From NCBI GenBank assembly GCA_963837365.1, contig CAWIMW010000006.1, forward strand, positions 124,001 through 188,000: a DNA stretch of 64,000 nucleotides. Reading direction: 5' to 3'. A program made the position numbers and the translations under genes. Position 1 is the first letter of the stretch. Each line of letters opens with the position of its first letter. The notes under the pieces are model-generated. The model searched no databases. It was not told the DNA's origin and was given only the letters and a program-made list of their open reading frames with translations. This DNA comes from CAWBXL01 sp963837365 (lineage in GTDB: Bacteria > Acidobacteriota > Terriglobia > Terriglobales > Acidobacteriaceae). This document shows, piece by piece, positions 18,053 to 27,472 of the stretch.

Positions 18053-18088
18053 CCAACGTTCGCAGCATGGTTCAAGTAGCCGCCAGCT

Positions 18089-20701
18089 GTGAAGCCACAT
18101 CGAAACACCCCGAACCGGAGAGTTGTCCCTCCCCCACGCCAACCGCTGCTGTGGGCTGCAATAGCTTTTGGAACAGGCATTTTCCTTGCCGGTTATTTAT
18201 GGCGGCCCGGGCTGTGGTGGCTGATTGCAGGAACCTTTTTTATTTTTAACGGGGCGTATTTCATTCGGCGCCGGAGTTGGGCGGCATCCGCTCTGGGCAT
18301 GGGCGCTCTGATTGCGGCCGGGGCCTTCAGCATTCAGGTGCGACCGGCGGCGGAGTCAGGCGTCACCAAAATTTTGCGATTTACCGACGGTCGCGAAGTG
18401 CTGGTGACCGGGCATATTGCCAAAGAAGGAATCGTTCATTCCGAAGCATTTGGCAACACCCGCCGCTCGGTGGATGTAGAAACCGAACAAATCGAGTCCA
18501 ACGGCGAAGTATTTCTCATACGCGCAGGGGCCCGCTTAAGCTTTTATGACAAAGATGCGCTGGATGAAGACACTCAACAGATAGCGGTTGTTCCGCCCTG
18601 CTTGCAATTCGGTGCAAGGTTGCGTTTTACAGCCAAGCTCTTCGCGCCGCGCAACTTTGGCAACCCTGGAGCTTTTGACTACCGCGGATATCTGGCCGAT
18701 AACGGAATCGCAGTGCTGGGCTCCGCCAAAGTGTCGAGCATCGAACCTCTTCCGGGCTTCAGTGGAAGCCGTCTTGAGCTCTTTCGCACCCGCATTCACC
18801 GCAGGATCGTGCAAAAAATCCATCAGCTGTGGACAGTTCCACAAGCGGCGCTCATCGATGCCATGGTGATCGGCGAAGACGGCTTTTTAGGACAGGACGC
18901 CCGCGTGGAGTTCCAGCGCTCCGGCACCTATCACGTGCTGGTAGTTTCGGGAATGAACGTGGCCATCCTTGCATTCGTGGTGTTTTGGGTGTTGCGGCGA
19001 ATGCACGTAAGCGACATTGTATCCGCGGGTGTCACAGTGGTATTGGCAGTTGCTTACGCATTTTTGACCGACGTGGGTGCTCCGGTCTGGAGGGCCACAC
19101 TTATGCTGGCCCTCTATCTGGGTGCGCGGTTGTTCTACCGGGAGCGGTCCATGCTCAATGCAATTGGGGCGGCGGCGCTGGGTGTAATGATCGTCGATCC
19201 CAAGGCTTTGCGAGGAGCCAGCTTTCAACTGACTTTTCTATGTGTGTTATTGATAGCGGCGATCGGCGTGCCTATTCTTGAGCGGACGACGCAACCTTAC
19301 CTGCGCGGCTTGAGAAATTTGAAGTCGGCAAATTATGACTGGGTCCTCCCTCCGAAAGTGGCCCAATTCCGTCTCGACCTTCGCTCAGTCGCGTCCCGCT
19401 TTGAACGTTTGCTGGGCAAGCGAGGCCCACTGTTTTTAATACGTACTACGGCTTGGGTGGTGCTTGCCAGCTTTGAATTGCTTTTTATCTCGGCCGTCAT
19501 GCAACTGGGATTGGCGTTGCCTATGGCGTATTACTTCCACCGTGCGACAGTGGTGGGATTGCCCTCCAATCTCGTGGTTGTCCCGCTAATAGAGGTCTTG
19601 CTGCCGACTGCAATCCTGGCCGTGGGCATCGGTTCCATCTGCCTTGCCGCCGCAAAACTACCCGTGCTGATCACTGGCATCACGCTCGAGATAATTACCG
19701 GTACCGTCCATTGGCTTGGAGCGCTACGAGTAGCCGATACCCGTGTGCCAACGCCGGCGCTTGCCACAATTCTGTTGGGTTGCACGGCACTTGTGCTGGC
19801 AATGGTTCTGGCGCGACGCCGTTCCCCGCTTGCCGCCACAGGATTGGCGCTGCTCTGTACAAGTGCTTTCTGGATTGCTGCCGTTCCACCAAAACCTCAT
19901 CTCAATGCAGGAGTACTGGAAGTCACCGCCATCGACGTAGGCCAGGGCGATTCTATTTTTGTAGTGTCGCCTGAAGGCCACATGCTCCTTGTAGACGCCG
20001 GAGGAACGCCGCTGTGGATGCAATCCGGCCTGGACATCGGAGAGAACGTGGTATCGCCGTATCTGTGGTCAAGAGGCATCAGCCGCATCGATGCCGTGGC
20101 CATCACCCACGCTCACAGCGATCACATGGGAGGCATGCGCGCTGTTATCGCCAACTTCCGCCCGCGAGAATTGTGGTTGGGAGTGGATGCGCCCTCTCCT
20201 GGGTTGCAGTCAATTCTCCAGCAAGCCAGAAGCGCAGGTGTTCGCATCATCACTCACAAAGCGGGAGATACGCTCAACTTCGGCAAGATTAAGGTGCGCG
20301 TTATGGCGCCATCGGTGGATCCCGTCACGCAAACCTGGCGGCGCAACGATGATTCCCTAGCTATGAAAATGTCGTATGGGAATACGTCTGCTTTGCTGGA
20401 AGGTGACGCTGAGCGGCAGACAGAAAAACAGATTGCGACAGAACAACCGCAGGCAGATTTGTTGAAAGTAGGGCACCATGGAAGCGCCACCTCGACGATT
20501 CCTCAATTGCTGGCCGCAGTTCATCCCAGGTATGCGGTGATTTCGGTCGGAGCACGCAACGTCTACGGACATCCCCGGCGTGAAGTTCTAGAGCGTCTCC
20601 AGGCAGCCAGCGTAGCCACATACCGTACAGACTTGGACGGGGCGGTTACTTTCTATCTGGATGGACACAGCGTCAGCCCTCACTTGCCGGTTCGGCATTA
20701 A
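18089..20701 (+). CDS. comEC: ComEC/Rec2 DNA uptake channel
   Basis: An 870-residue inner-membrane competence protein. An N-terminal DUF4131-like part with two membrane helices is followed by the polytopic competence domain (SGTYHVLVVSGMNVAILAFV near residue 280, VGAPVWRATLMLALYLGARL near 330, further helices to ~610). The C-terminal metallo-beta-lactamase domain (about 615-860) has TAIDVGQGDSIFVVSPEG, AITHAHSDHMGG with the metal ligands, and a late HHGS motif in KVGHHGSATST. It carries single-stranded DNA across the inner membrane in natural transformation. The start is GTG. The 3' end overlaps the convergent DUF2007 gene by 29 bp. Confidence 0.93.
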   Translation: MKPHRNTPNRRVVPPPRQPLLWAAIAFGTGIFLAGYLWRPGLWWLIAGTFFIFNGAYFIRRRSWAASALGMGALIAAGAFSIQVRPAAESGVTKILRFTDGREVLVTGHIAKEGIVHSEAFGNTRRSVDVETEQIESNGEVFLIRAGARLSFYDKDALDEDTQQIAVVPPCLQFGARLRFTAKLFAPRNFGNPGAFDYRGYLADNGIAVLGSAKVSSIEPLPGFSGSRLELFRTRIHRRIVQKIHQLWTVPQAALIDAMVIGEDGFLGQDARVEFQRSGTYHVLVVSGMNVAILAFVVFWVLRRMHVSDIVSAGVTVVLAVAYAFLTDVGAPVWRATLMLALYLGARLFYRERSMLNAIGAAALGVMIVDPKALRGASFQLTFLCVLLIAAIGVPILERTTQPYLRGLRNLKSANYDWVLPPKVAQFRLDLRSVASRFERLLGKRGPLFLIRTTAWVVLASFELLFISAVMQLGLALPMAYYFHRATVVGLPSNLVVVPLIEVLLPTAILAVGIGSICLAAAKLPVLITGITLEIITGTVHWLGALRVADTRVPTPALATILLGCTALVLAMVLARRRSPLAATGLALLCTSAFWIAAVPPKPHLNAGVLEVTAIDVGQGDSIFVVSPEGHMLLVDAGGTPLWMQSGLDIGENVVSPYLWSRGISRIDAVAITHAHSDHMGGMRAVIANFRPRELWLGVDAPSPGLQSILQQARSAGVRIITHKAGDTLNFGKIKVRVMAPSVDPVTQTWRRNDDSLAMKMSYGNTSALLEGDAERQTEKQIATEQPQADLLKVGHHGSATSTIPQLLAAVHPRYAVISVGARNVYGHPRREVLERLQAASVATYRTDLDGAVTFYLDGHSVSPHLPVRH

Positions 20702-20996
20702 CATCGATTTCTTCCGTCTCATATTCCTGCGGCGATCTTTTGTAGTCCTCAATCAACTGCCGGGCGGGGGCTGCGTCTTCTTCCCGCACCAGAATAATGG
20801 TGCCGCCTACACCGGGCAGGATGTCCTGGGGTGCTTCGAGTGCAGTGATATCATTCTCAATTCCTGCAGTGTCCAACAACCCATGCACGACCAGGGCCTC
20901 GGATTCCTGGTCCGTATCAAACACCCGTATCAACTTTTCATTCGGATTAGGAGCGGTTTTTTTTGAGTTATCTTCTGGAGAAGTGCTATCTGCCAT
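20673..20996 (-). CDS. DUF2007-family small protein
   Basis: A 107-residue soluble protein. The core (about residues 22-90) reads LIRVFDTDQESEALVVHGLL, then AGIENDIT and GGTIILVREEDAAPARQLIE. This is the layout of DUF2007, sometimes called putative prokaryotic signal-transducing proteins, which have a ferredoxin-like fold and no proven role. Low-complexity acidic tails flank the core. It is convergent with comEC and overlaps its last 29 bp. Confidence 0.75.
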   Translation of the reverse strand: MADSTSPEDNSKKTAPNPNEKLIRVFDTDQESEALVVHGLLDTAGIENDITALEAPQDILPGVGGTIILVREEDAAPARQLIEDYKRSPQEYETEEIDVNAEPASEG

Positions 20997-21052
20997 TTTT
21001 GTCCTCCCACTCTAAGCTCACGTGAACCACGGTTGCCCGGCGAACTGCCCCT

Positions 21053-23032
21053 CTACTGCAAGCCAAAGAATCTTCCCACATCTGCGATGTCGGTCGTTCT
21101 CTGATAGTTGGGCAGGCTATCCAGGAACACACGTCCATACTGCTTCTTCAAGATACGATTGTCCAGCAGTGCCAGCAGGCCGCGGTCATGCAACGACCGT
21201 ATCAGCCGCCCGAAGCCCTGCTTCAAGGTAATCACTGCCGCAGGGACCTGATACTGGAAGAATGCATTTCCACCGTCGGCATCAATCGCCTTCACCCGCG
21301 CTGCCACCACCGGGTCGCTGGGCACGGCAAACGGCAAGCGGTCGATGATGACGCAGCTGAGTTGCTCGCCCTGCACGTCCACTCCCTGCCAGAAGGAAGA
21401 AGTAGCAAATAAAACCGCATTTGGCGTCAGGCGAAACTCCTCCAGCAGCGCCATCTTCGGAGCATCGCCCTGGAGCAGCAGAGGAAACTCAACCTCACCC
21501 AGAACCCGCTGATAAATCTCATTCATTTGTGCGTAACTGGTGAAAAGCACAAACGCACGCCCATGAGTGATCTCCAATATTTTGCGGATGCAGTCCGCAG
21601 CTTTAGCGGCAAACTGCGGAGTCCGCGGATCAGGCAAGTCGGGAGGCACGTACAGCATGGCCTGGTTTTGATAATCGAAGTGTGAAGGCAAGACTGATTC
21701 GCGGACGTATTCGAGCCCAATCCGCTTGCGAATGTACTCAAAGCCATGCCCCACCGCCAGAGTCGCGGAGGTCAGCACTGCGCATTCCAGTTTGTCGAAC
21801 AAGCAAGCCTTAAGGATGGGAGAAACATCAATCGGTGTAGCCTGGAGGAAGACATTCCCAGAGGCACGGGCAGGGACGCCCGTCGCTCCACGCGCGCTGC
21901 GCCGCTCAATCCAAAACACGGTATTACGGTCTTCGGATTCCATCAGGAACCCGAGCTGCACCTGTAGCTCCTGCGCGCGCCTGGCGAAATTGAAAACTTC
22001 CTCCGGTTTCGAGGGCAAGTTCTCAAGTTCAGATCCAAGACGCTGCATAGCTTGTTGCAGGGCCATGAACTCCTCGCCATTTTCCTCAAGAAAATCGCGG
22101 CGGTTTTCAAAGGCGAAGCGGCCCTGGCCTTGCGGCAATAGCGCGAAGAAAAACATTGCCCGTTCACGCAGGCTCTTGACCGCACCTGACAAAGACGCTG
22201 AAAGCAAATGATTGCGTTGCAGAGAAATCTCCACATCACGGCAAAGTTCTTCCACACGTGCATTGCTCACGGAAATGCCAAAGTAGCTCGCCGCCACATC
22301 TTCCAACTCATGCGCCTCGTCAAAAATGACAGCCCCAACTTCAGGCAAAATCCCCGCATCGGGAGCATCTTCGGCTTGTTGTTTGATGGCCAGATCAGCG
22401 AAGAAAAGATGGTGGTTCACGATAATGATGTCACTCTCCATCGCGCGGCGGTGCATCTCGGTGATAAAGCACTTGTCCCAAGAGCTGCACTTCTGTCCGA
22501 TACAGGTTTCAGCCCGCGCATCCAGCTTGTGCCACAAAGCGCTGGCTTCGGGCAGCGCCGCCAGCTCTGCGCGGTCTCCTGTTCGTGTAGTTTTCTCCCA
22601 AGCCGAGATCGCACGGTAGTGCTCTATTTCGTCGAGCCCGCTCAAGACCGGCTGGTCTGTAAGGTCATACAGTTTCTTGCGGCATAAGTAATTGGCGCGG
22701 CCTTTCATGTAACAAACGCTGAGCTTGCCTTCACCGTTGGGAAAAAGCGCCTGCTCCAGAAAAGGAATGTCCTTATAGAAGAGCTGTTCCTGAAGATTCT
22801 TGGTGCCAGTGGAGATAATCACCCGCTTACCCGAGCGGATCACTGGAACCAGATAAGCTAAAGTCTTGCCCGTACCAGTGCCTGCCTCCACGATCAAGTG
22901 GCGTTTCTCGGAAAGCGCCTGCTCCACCGCCTGGGCCATCTGTAACTGCCCACGCCGGAATTCATAGGCGGGATGAGTACGAGAAAGTACACCACCAGGA
23001 GAGAAAAACTGATAGAGCGAGACATCTTTCAC
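21053..23032 (-). CDS. DinG-type (XPD-like) ATP-dependent DNA helicase
   Basis: A superfamily 2 helicase of 659 residues. Walker A is VEAGTGTGKTLAYLVP, the DEAH box is AVIFDEAHELEDVA, and the late motifs include FATSSFWQGVDVQGEQLSCV and LKQGFGRLIRS. Between motifs Ia and II are four cysteines spaced like the XPD/DinG iron-sulphur ligands (NYLC, ETC, QKC, DKC), so a 4Fe-4S domain is likely. Such enzymes unwind DNA 5'-3' and help resolve R-loops and damaged forks. A GTG at 23032 was chosen; the longer in-frame start at 23176 would run through the palindromic repeat and the der start. Confidence 0.9.
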   Translation of the reverse strand: MKDVSLYQFFSPGGVLSRTHPAYEFRRGQLQMAQAVEQALSEKRHLIVEAGTGTGKTLAYLVPVIRSGKRVIISTGTKNLQEQLFYKDIPFLEQALFPNGEGKLSVCYMKGRANYLCRKKLYDLTDQPVLSGLDEIEHYRAISAWEKTTRTGDRAELAALPEASALWHKLDARAETCIGQKCSSWDKCFITEMHRRAMESDIIIVNHHLFFADLAIKQQAEDAPDAGILPEVGAVIFDEAHELEDVAASYFGISVSNARVEELCRDVEISLQRNHLLSASLSGAVKSLRERAMFFFALLPQGQGRFAFENRRDFLEENGEEFMALQQAMQRLGSELENLPSKPEEVFNFARRAQELQVQLGFLMESEDRNTVFWIERRSARGATGVPARASGNVFLQATPIDVSPILKACLFDKLECAVLTSATLAVGHGFEYIRKRIGLEYVRESVLPSHFDYQNQAMLYVPPDLPDPRTPQFAAKAADCIRKILEITHGRAFVLFTSYAQMNEIYQRVLGEVEFPLLLQGDAPKMALLEEFRLTPNAVLFATSSFWQGVDVQGEQLSCVIIDRLPFAVPSDPVVAARVKAIDADGGNAFFQYQVPAAVITLKQGFGRLIRSLHDRGLLALLDNRILKKQYGRVFLDSLPNYQRTTDIADVGRFFGLQ

Positions 23033-23076
23033 TGCGGACTGAGAAGTGGGGGCCAAAGACCTATAATAACGTGGTG

Positions 23077-23140
23077 ACAGCCGCCTCGGCTGTCCCGGCT
23101 CGAAACGCCGGAAGGAAACAGAACAGCCGAGGAGGCTGTT
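23077..23140. repeat. Pair of palindromic REP units
   Basis: Two palindromes lie between the DinG-type gene and der: ACAGCCGCCTCGGCTGT at 23077-23093 (7-bp perfect arms) and AACAGCCGAGGAGGCTGTT at 23122-23140. They are near-copies in opposite orientation with a 28 bp spacer, a REP/BIME-like arrangement. Both promoters of this divergent pair must lie in or next to it. Confidence 0.6.
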
Positions 23141-23181
23141 TTCTACATGGCCCAATTTTGACCAGAATCCGATCAAACTCG

Positions 23182-24648
23182 ATGGCGGGGATGGCCGGCG
23201 GCGGCCTGCCCACGGTAGCGATAGTAGGCCGCCCCAACGTGGGTAAGTCCACTCTCTTCAACAAAATTGTGGGCTCCCGTCGAGCCATAGTTGGCGACGA
23301 ACCGGGAATCACTCGTGACCGCCTCTACGGCACCGCGGAATGGCTGGGACACCCATTCCGCCTGGTAGACACCGGCGGAATCATCCCTGAAGAAAAAGAC
23401 TTCATCCCTGCCGAAATTTTCCGTCAGGCGAAAGTAGCGTTAGAAGAAGCGATAGCCGTGATCATGGTGGTTGACGCCCGCACCGAACTAACCGGCCCCG
23501 ATCTGGAACTCTCGCGCCTCTTAATAAGGAGCGGCAAGCCCATATTCCTGGCGATCAACAAGATCGACAGCGACAAACAAGAAAGGCTGGTAGACGAATT
23601 TCACCGCCTGGGGATCAGACAAACTTTCCCGGTATCGGCAGAGCACGGCCGGGGCGTAGATGATTTGCTGGACGCCATTCTTGAAGTGCTCCCTAATGTT
23701 GTAGTCAACAAAAAAGAAGAAGTAGAGGCGAACCAGGATAGCGTCACCACTCATGTGGAGACGGACGCCCTCGTCCGTCCAGTCGAGCCAAGCTCGACCA
23801 GCCCCAGCGAAACAAAAGTAGCCATCATTGGCCACCCCAACGTAGGAAAATCCACACTTCTGAATCAACTGACGGGCACTGGGAGAGCCATAGTCTCACC
23901 CATCCCCGGCACCACGCGCGACGCGGTAGACGAACTAGTTGAACACAACGGCCATCAATTTCGCTTCATCGACACCGCCGGAATCCGCCGCAAAGGCAAA
24001 ACTCACCTGATGGCAGAAAAGCTGTCAGTAGTGATGGCGCGCAAGCATCTCGAAGCCGCCGATATCGCGCTCATGGTGATCGACGCCACCGAAGGAGTAA
24101 GTGGCCTTGACGCCGCCATCGCGGGCTACGCCCATGAGAGCGGACGCTCGGTGATCATCGTGGTGAACAAATGGGATTTAATTATCAGCGGGAAAAATCG
24201 CCCAGTCAGCACGGCGAAATCCGCGCGTATTCAAGAAGCCAAGCGCCCCGCCGACCAGGCAGCCTATGAGGAGCGCTTGCGCTACGGAGTCAAGTTTCTA
24301 AACTACGCGCCGGTGCTGTTCATCTCAGCCGCCAAGGGCAAAGGCATCGACCAGATTTTCTCCATGCTGGAGAAAGTCGCCGCCGAACGCCGCAAGCGCG
24401 TCACCACAGGAGAAATGAACCGTTTTCTGGAGCACGTAGACTTTGACCGCGCTGCTGTCCCGGCCCGACAGCAAGTCAAGATCTATTACATGACGCAGGC
24501 GTCAGTGTCCCCACCCACGTTCGTTCTGTTCACCAATCGAAAAGTGAAGATGCATTTCTCTTATCTGCGTTTCCTCGAAAATCAAATCCGCAAGGCCTTC
24601 GGCTTTGTGGGCACGCCCATCTGGATCAAGAACCGAGCAAGGGAGTAA
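23182..24648 (+). CDS. der: Ribosome-assembly GTPase Der (EngA)
   Basis: An essential GTPase with two tandem G domains acting in 50S subunit maturation. The first G domain has VAIVGRPNVGKSTLFNKIVG, DTGG and NKID; the second has VAIIGHPNVGKSTLLNQLTG, DTAGIRRKGKTH and NKWD. A C-terminal KH-like domain ends with YLRFLENQIRKAFGFVGTPI. The linker between the G domains is long and acidic (about residues 180-210). At 488 residues it is slightly longer than most. The ATG at 23182 (or 23191) precedes the first strand; the longer in-frame start at 23071 would encode the REP palindromes and is rejected. Confidence 0.95.
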   Translation: MAGMAGGGLPTVAIVGRPNVGKSTLFNKIVGSRRAIVGDEPGITRDRLYGTAEWLGHPFRLVDTGGIIPEEKDFIPAEIFRQAKVALEEAIAVIMVVDARTELTGPDLELSRLLIRSGKPIFLAINKIDSDKQERLVDEFHRLGIRQTFPVSAEHGRGVDDLLDAILEVLPNVVVNKKEEVEANQDSVTTHVETDALVRPVEPSSTSPSETKVAIIGHPNVGKSTLLNQLTGTGRAIVSPIPGTTRDAVDELVEHNGHQFRFIDTAGIRRKGKTHLMAEKLSVVMARKHLEAADIALMVIDATEGVSGLDAAIAGYAHESGRSVIIVVNKWDLIISGKNRPVSTAKSARIQEAKRPADQAAYEERLRYGVKFLNYAPVLFISAAKGKGIDQIFSMLEKVAAERRKRVTTGEMNRFLEHVDFDRAAVPARQQVKIYYMTQASVSPPTFVLFTNRKVKMHFSYLRFLENQIRKAFGFVGTPIWIKNRARE

Positions 24649-24709
24649 GAAAATTTTCCCCGCGTCTTCTGCGGTAACGGTTATTGAATTCCTGGAAGAC
24701 CGCCACAAT

Positions 24710-25144
24710 CTACTGCCCAGCCTGCGTACTCGTCATCAGCCCCACTCGCTCCACTCCCGCCTTCCGCGCTCGATCAATCACCTGCGCCACATAATCAAAA
24801 TCAACGTCATCGTCCCCCTTCACGAACGCGACTTTTTCCGCCCGCTCTTTGAAGATGTCGTGCAGCCGAGGCTCTAACTCCGCCCAACCGACGTCGTCCT
24901 GGTTGATCCGAAGATGAGGAGCCTTGTCTTTTCCTGTCCACATCACCTGTACCACAATCGTGCGCACAGGCGGAGGCGCTTGCTGGGACGTTGCGGGCTC
25001 GGGAATCTGCGCCTCCAGCCCCTTGTCCTTCGTCATTGTCTGCACCACCATGAACACGATAATCAGCACCAGCAGAACATCAATCAACGGTGTGATGTTC
25101 ATCTCGCCTTGGAACGGACCACGGCCTCCAGTTGAAAACGCCAT
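24710..25144 (-). CDS. exbD: ExbD/TolR-type biopolymer transport protein
   Basis: A 144-residue protein with the ExbD/TolR layout: a short cytoplasmic head (GEMNITPLIDVLLVLIIVFM) running into a single membrane helix that holds the conserved Asp of the proton channel (PLIDVLL), then a periplasmic domain (IVVQVMWTGKDKAPHLRINQ, VAFVKGDDDVDFDYVAQVID). It would work with ExbB/TolQ to couple proton flow to TonB or Tol. No ExbB/TolQ or TonB gene is adjacent, so its partners must lie elsewhere. It is convergent with der. Confidence 0.9.
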   Translation of the reverse strand: MAFSTGGRGPFQGEMNITPLIDVLLVLIIVFMVVQTMTKDKGLEAQIPEPATSQQAPPPVRTIVVQVMWTGKDKAPHLRINQDDVGWAELEPRLHDIFKERAEKVAFVKGDDDVDFDYVAQVIDRARKAGVERVGLMTSTQAGQ

Positions 25145-25289
25145 AAGTGTTTCACCCCTTGGAGCACGCGTGTCTGAGAAGATTGGACACCCTGCTAACC
25201 ACGAAAGTTCCGCTAAAGCCTGAACTTCGGGCCTGAAATCACTTACATCTCACTACAATAAACAGGCCTCTCATTCGTCTTCCTCATGG

Positions 25290-25871
25290 ATGAAGGAGAC
25301 GCTGACCAGCGATTGGATGGCGAGCCAACAAGATCAGCGCATCGCAGACGCAGTCCGTCAGGAAAAAGGACGGCTCTGGAACTTCATCCGCCGCCGCGTC
25401 CCGGACGCCGGCGACGCGGAAGACATTCTGCAAGATGTCTTCTACGAACTGGTGGAAGCCTACCGGCTGATGCAGCCGATTGAGCAAGTCAGCGCCTGGC
25501 TGTTTCGCGTGGCCAGGAACCGTATCACTGACCGCTTCCGCAAGAAGAAGCCGGGGCTGTTTACTGACCAGGCGGTTGCCGGTGAAGACGAGCCGGTAAG
25601 TTTTGAAGACCTGCTTCCATCGGCAGATGCCGGCCCGGAAGCTGCCTACGCCAGAAGCGTAATGCTCGACGACCTGGAAGATGCCCTGGATGAATTACCT
25701 CCAGAACAGCGGGAAATCTTCCTGGCTACGGAGTTTGAAGGCAACAGCTTCCGGGAGCTTGCGGAGGCGAATGGGGTAAGCATCAACACGCTACTGTCAC
25801 GCAAGCGCTACGCGGTGCAGCACCTTCGCCGCCGTTTGCAGAAAGTTTATGCAGAATTCGTAAAAGGATAA
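25290..25871 (+). CDS. ECF-type RNA polymerase sigma factor
   Basis: A 193-residue sigma-70-family protein of the extracytoplasmic-function group. Region 2 runs through VRQEKGRLWNFIRRRVPDAG, EDILQDVFYELVEAYRLM and WLFRVARNRITDRFRKKKP; region 4 is LEDALDELPPEQREIFLATE, then LAEANGVSINTLLSRKRYAV. An acidic linker joins them. The start is the ATG at 25290; a second at 25317 would also leave region 2 intact. The next gene follows by 9 bp behind a strong ribosome-binding site and may be its partner. Confidence 0.9.
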   Translation: MKETLTSDWMASQQDQRIADAVRQEKGRLWNFIRRRVPDAGDAEDILQDVFYELVEAYRLMQPIEQVSAWLFRVARNRITDRFRKKKPGLFTDQAVAGEDEPVSFEDLLPSADAGPEAAYARSVMLDDLEDALDELPPEQREIFLATEFEGNSFRELAEANGVSINTLLSRKRYAVQHLRRRLQKVYAEFVKG

Positions 25872-25880
25872 GGAGGTCAA

Positions 25881-26207
25881 ATGAGACACGCTGTGAAATT
25901 GTTGGTCGTGATTCTTGTGTTCGCGATCGTGTTCGGAGGTTGCAGTGCAGGAGTCCTGCACTTATGGAACTGGGTGATGCCAGCCGTGTTTGGAATGCAC
26001 ATCATTACCTATTGGCAAGCATTCGGCTTGCTCGGGCTGAGCTGGCTGCTGTTTGGCGGCCCCAGATTCTTTCCTGGCGGCCGCGGCCACTGGCGTCATC
26101 GCATGCGCGAGCGCTGGGAGCAGATGACTCACGAAGAGCGGGAAAAATTCCGCGCCGGCATGCGCCACGGCTGCGGGCCGTTCGGCGAAGCAAAACCCAA
26201 GAGCTAA
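25881..26207 (+). CDS. Small membrane protein linked to the ECF sigma factor
   Basis: A 108-residue protein with two membrane segments (LLVVILVFAIVFGGCSAGVL and AFGLLGLSWLLFG) and a C-terminal arginine-, glutamate- and histidine-rich tail (RHRMRERWEQMTHEEREKF). A very strong AAGGAGG ribosome-binding site sits 4 bases before the ATG, and the gene begins 9 bp after the sigma factor, so the two are co-expressed. The tail resembles small proteins often found just behind ECF sigma genes in Acidobacteria and Bacteroidetes; a regulatory role toward the sigma factor is inference. Its 3' end overlaps the convergent gene by 4 bp. Confidence 0.7.
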   Translation: MRHAVKLLVVILVFAIVFGGCSAGVLHLWNWVMPAVFGMHIITYWQAFGLLGLSWLLFGGPRFFPGGRGHWRHRMRERWEQMTHEEREKFRAGMRHGCGPFGEAKPKS

Positions 26208-27328
26208 CCGATAGGACTCGGCTCAAGCGGCAAAGGCGGCGGCATCGGAGGCGGTATCTCCGGTGCCGGAGGTACGGGAGGAGACGGCGGTGCCGGATGC
26301 AACAAAGCATCCAGTCCCGGATAGCGCGATGCCAGGAAGTGGATGGCGTAAGCTGGAAAGAACACAACCACTGGAACGTTAATAAGCGCAACCAAATACA
26401 TGACGACGAAAAAGCCAATGATGGCCACCATGACGACGAATGTGATCGTAAAGGCATTCCAGGTCAGCCCGGCGCTGGCAGCGAGTACCCCAATTAAAAC
26501 GCCGACGATCAGGAGCGGAAACACTATCAGGAGAAAGATAATCACTCCGATAATCGCGAAAATAATTCCCGCTGCAATCGCCAGGACGATTTTCATCCCG
26601 ACATATCCGGCGTAGCTTCCTCCTTCCGCTTTCATACTTGGCCATAACCGTCGCCATCCCTGCACTGCGGTAAGGCCTTCCACCGCCATGTAAGGCACAA
26701 CAAAATCTTTGGTTATCACCCTGATGACAGCTGCACAAATGGCGTATGCAAGGAAGATAAAGAAAAGAAGAATTCCCCCTAGAACCAAAGGCAAAACATG
26801 TTCGCTGGGCTTACGCAGCCATCCTGCGGCCCAGGCCATGCTTAAGGGAATGCCTACGATAATTACAAGCACGATCATTGAAAACAGAGCAAAAAGTAAA
26901 TTCCATACAAAATAATGCCAGGCGCAATCCCTGCGTCGCGACCAGTACTCCCGAATGCGGCATTCCCTCGCAATGATGCTGTCGAACAAAACAAATCGCA
27001 TGCGGCTGGTCACATATACAAGGAACAACCAAAGTACAAAGGAGACGACGATCATGGCAGTGATCAAACTGGCGATCAACAGGGGATGAGCATGCCAAAA
27101 ATCCAAAACTTTGTGAAAGACACCGATATCCGGGATATCCCCCGGCCCCCCCCTCCCGTGGCTTGGGAAGCTGCTGGGAACATTGCAACTTCCACCGGAA
27201 CTAATTTCTCCAGTCAGTAAACCAACAGCAGCTAGACGGGTCCATTGCCAAAAGCGAAATGGCTTAAAGAGTTGTTTCTTAGTGTGCTCAATAGCGGGGC
27301 TAACAGCGTCAGTAGCGGATAGTGGCAC
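26204..27328 (-). CDS. Large membrane protein with proline-rich C-terminus
   Basis: A 374-residue integral membrane protein with about six long hydrophobic helices (for example ASLITAMIVVSFVLWLFLVY, FALFSMIVLVIIVGIPLSMA, LPLVLGGILLFFIFLAYAIC, and a pair near residues 260-300). A conserved-looking middle has KDFVVPYMAVEG and RRLWPSMKAEGGSYAGYVGM. The last ~35 residues are almost only P, E and A (SPPVPPAPEIPPPMPPPLPL). The layout recalls glycerophosphoryl-diester-phosphodiesterase-membrane/DUF7544-like proteins, which have no proven function. I cannot assign a role. Confidence 0.65.
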   Translation of the reverse strand: MPLSATDAVSPAIEHTKKQLFKPFRFWQWTRLAAVGLLTGEISSGGSCNVPSSFPSHGRGGPGDIPDIGVFHKVLDFWHAHPLLIASLITAMIVVSFVLWLFLVYVTSRMRFVLFDSIIARECRIREYWSRRRDCAWHYFVWNLLFALFSMIVLVIIVGIPLSMAWAAGWLRKPSEHVLPLVLGGILLFFIFLAYAICAAVIRVITKDFVVPYMAVEGLTAVQGWRRLWPSMKAEGGSYAGYVGMKIVLAIAAGIIFAIIGVIIFLLIVFPLLIVGVLIGVLAASAGLTWNAFTITFVVMVAIIGFFVVMYLVALINVPVVVFFPAYAIHFLASRYPGLDALLHPAPPSPPVPPAPEIPPPMPPPLPLEPSPIG

Positions 27329-27472
27329 GGGTGACCTCGGGAAGTTGAAAGGTACTGCAACAGCGCATGTAGGTCAATGGGAATCAGGCTGATCGAGAGT
27401 GCAAAAACAGGGAGTCGGAGCAGTAACGAAATCTAATCGGTTTAATGTTATGGGTGGTTAGTGACCCGGTAA

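Noticed and set aside
23071..23181. N-terminal extension of der
   Set aside because: It would translate two REP palindromes and has no family similarity; the ATG at 23182 directly precedes the first G-domain strand.
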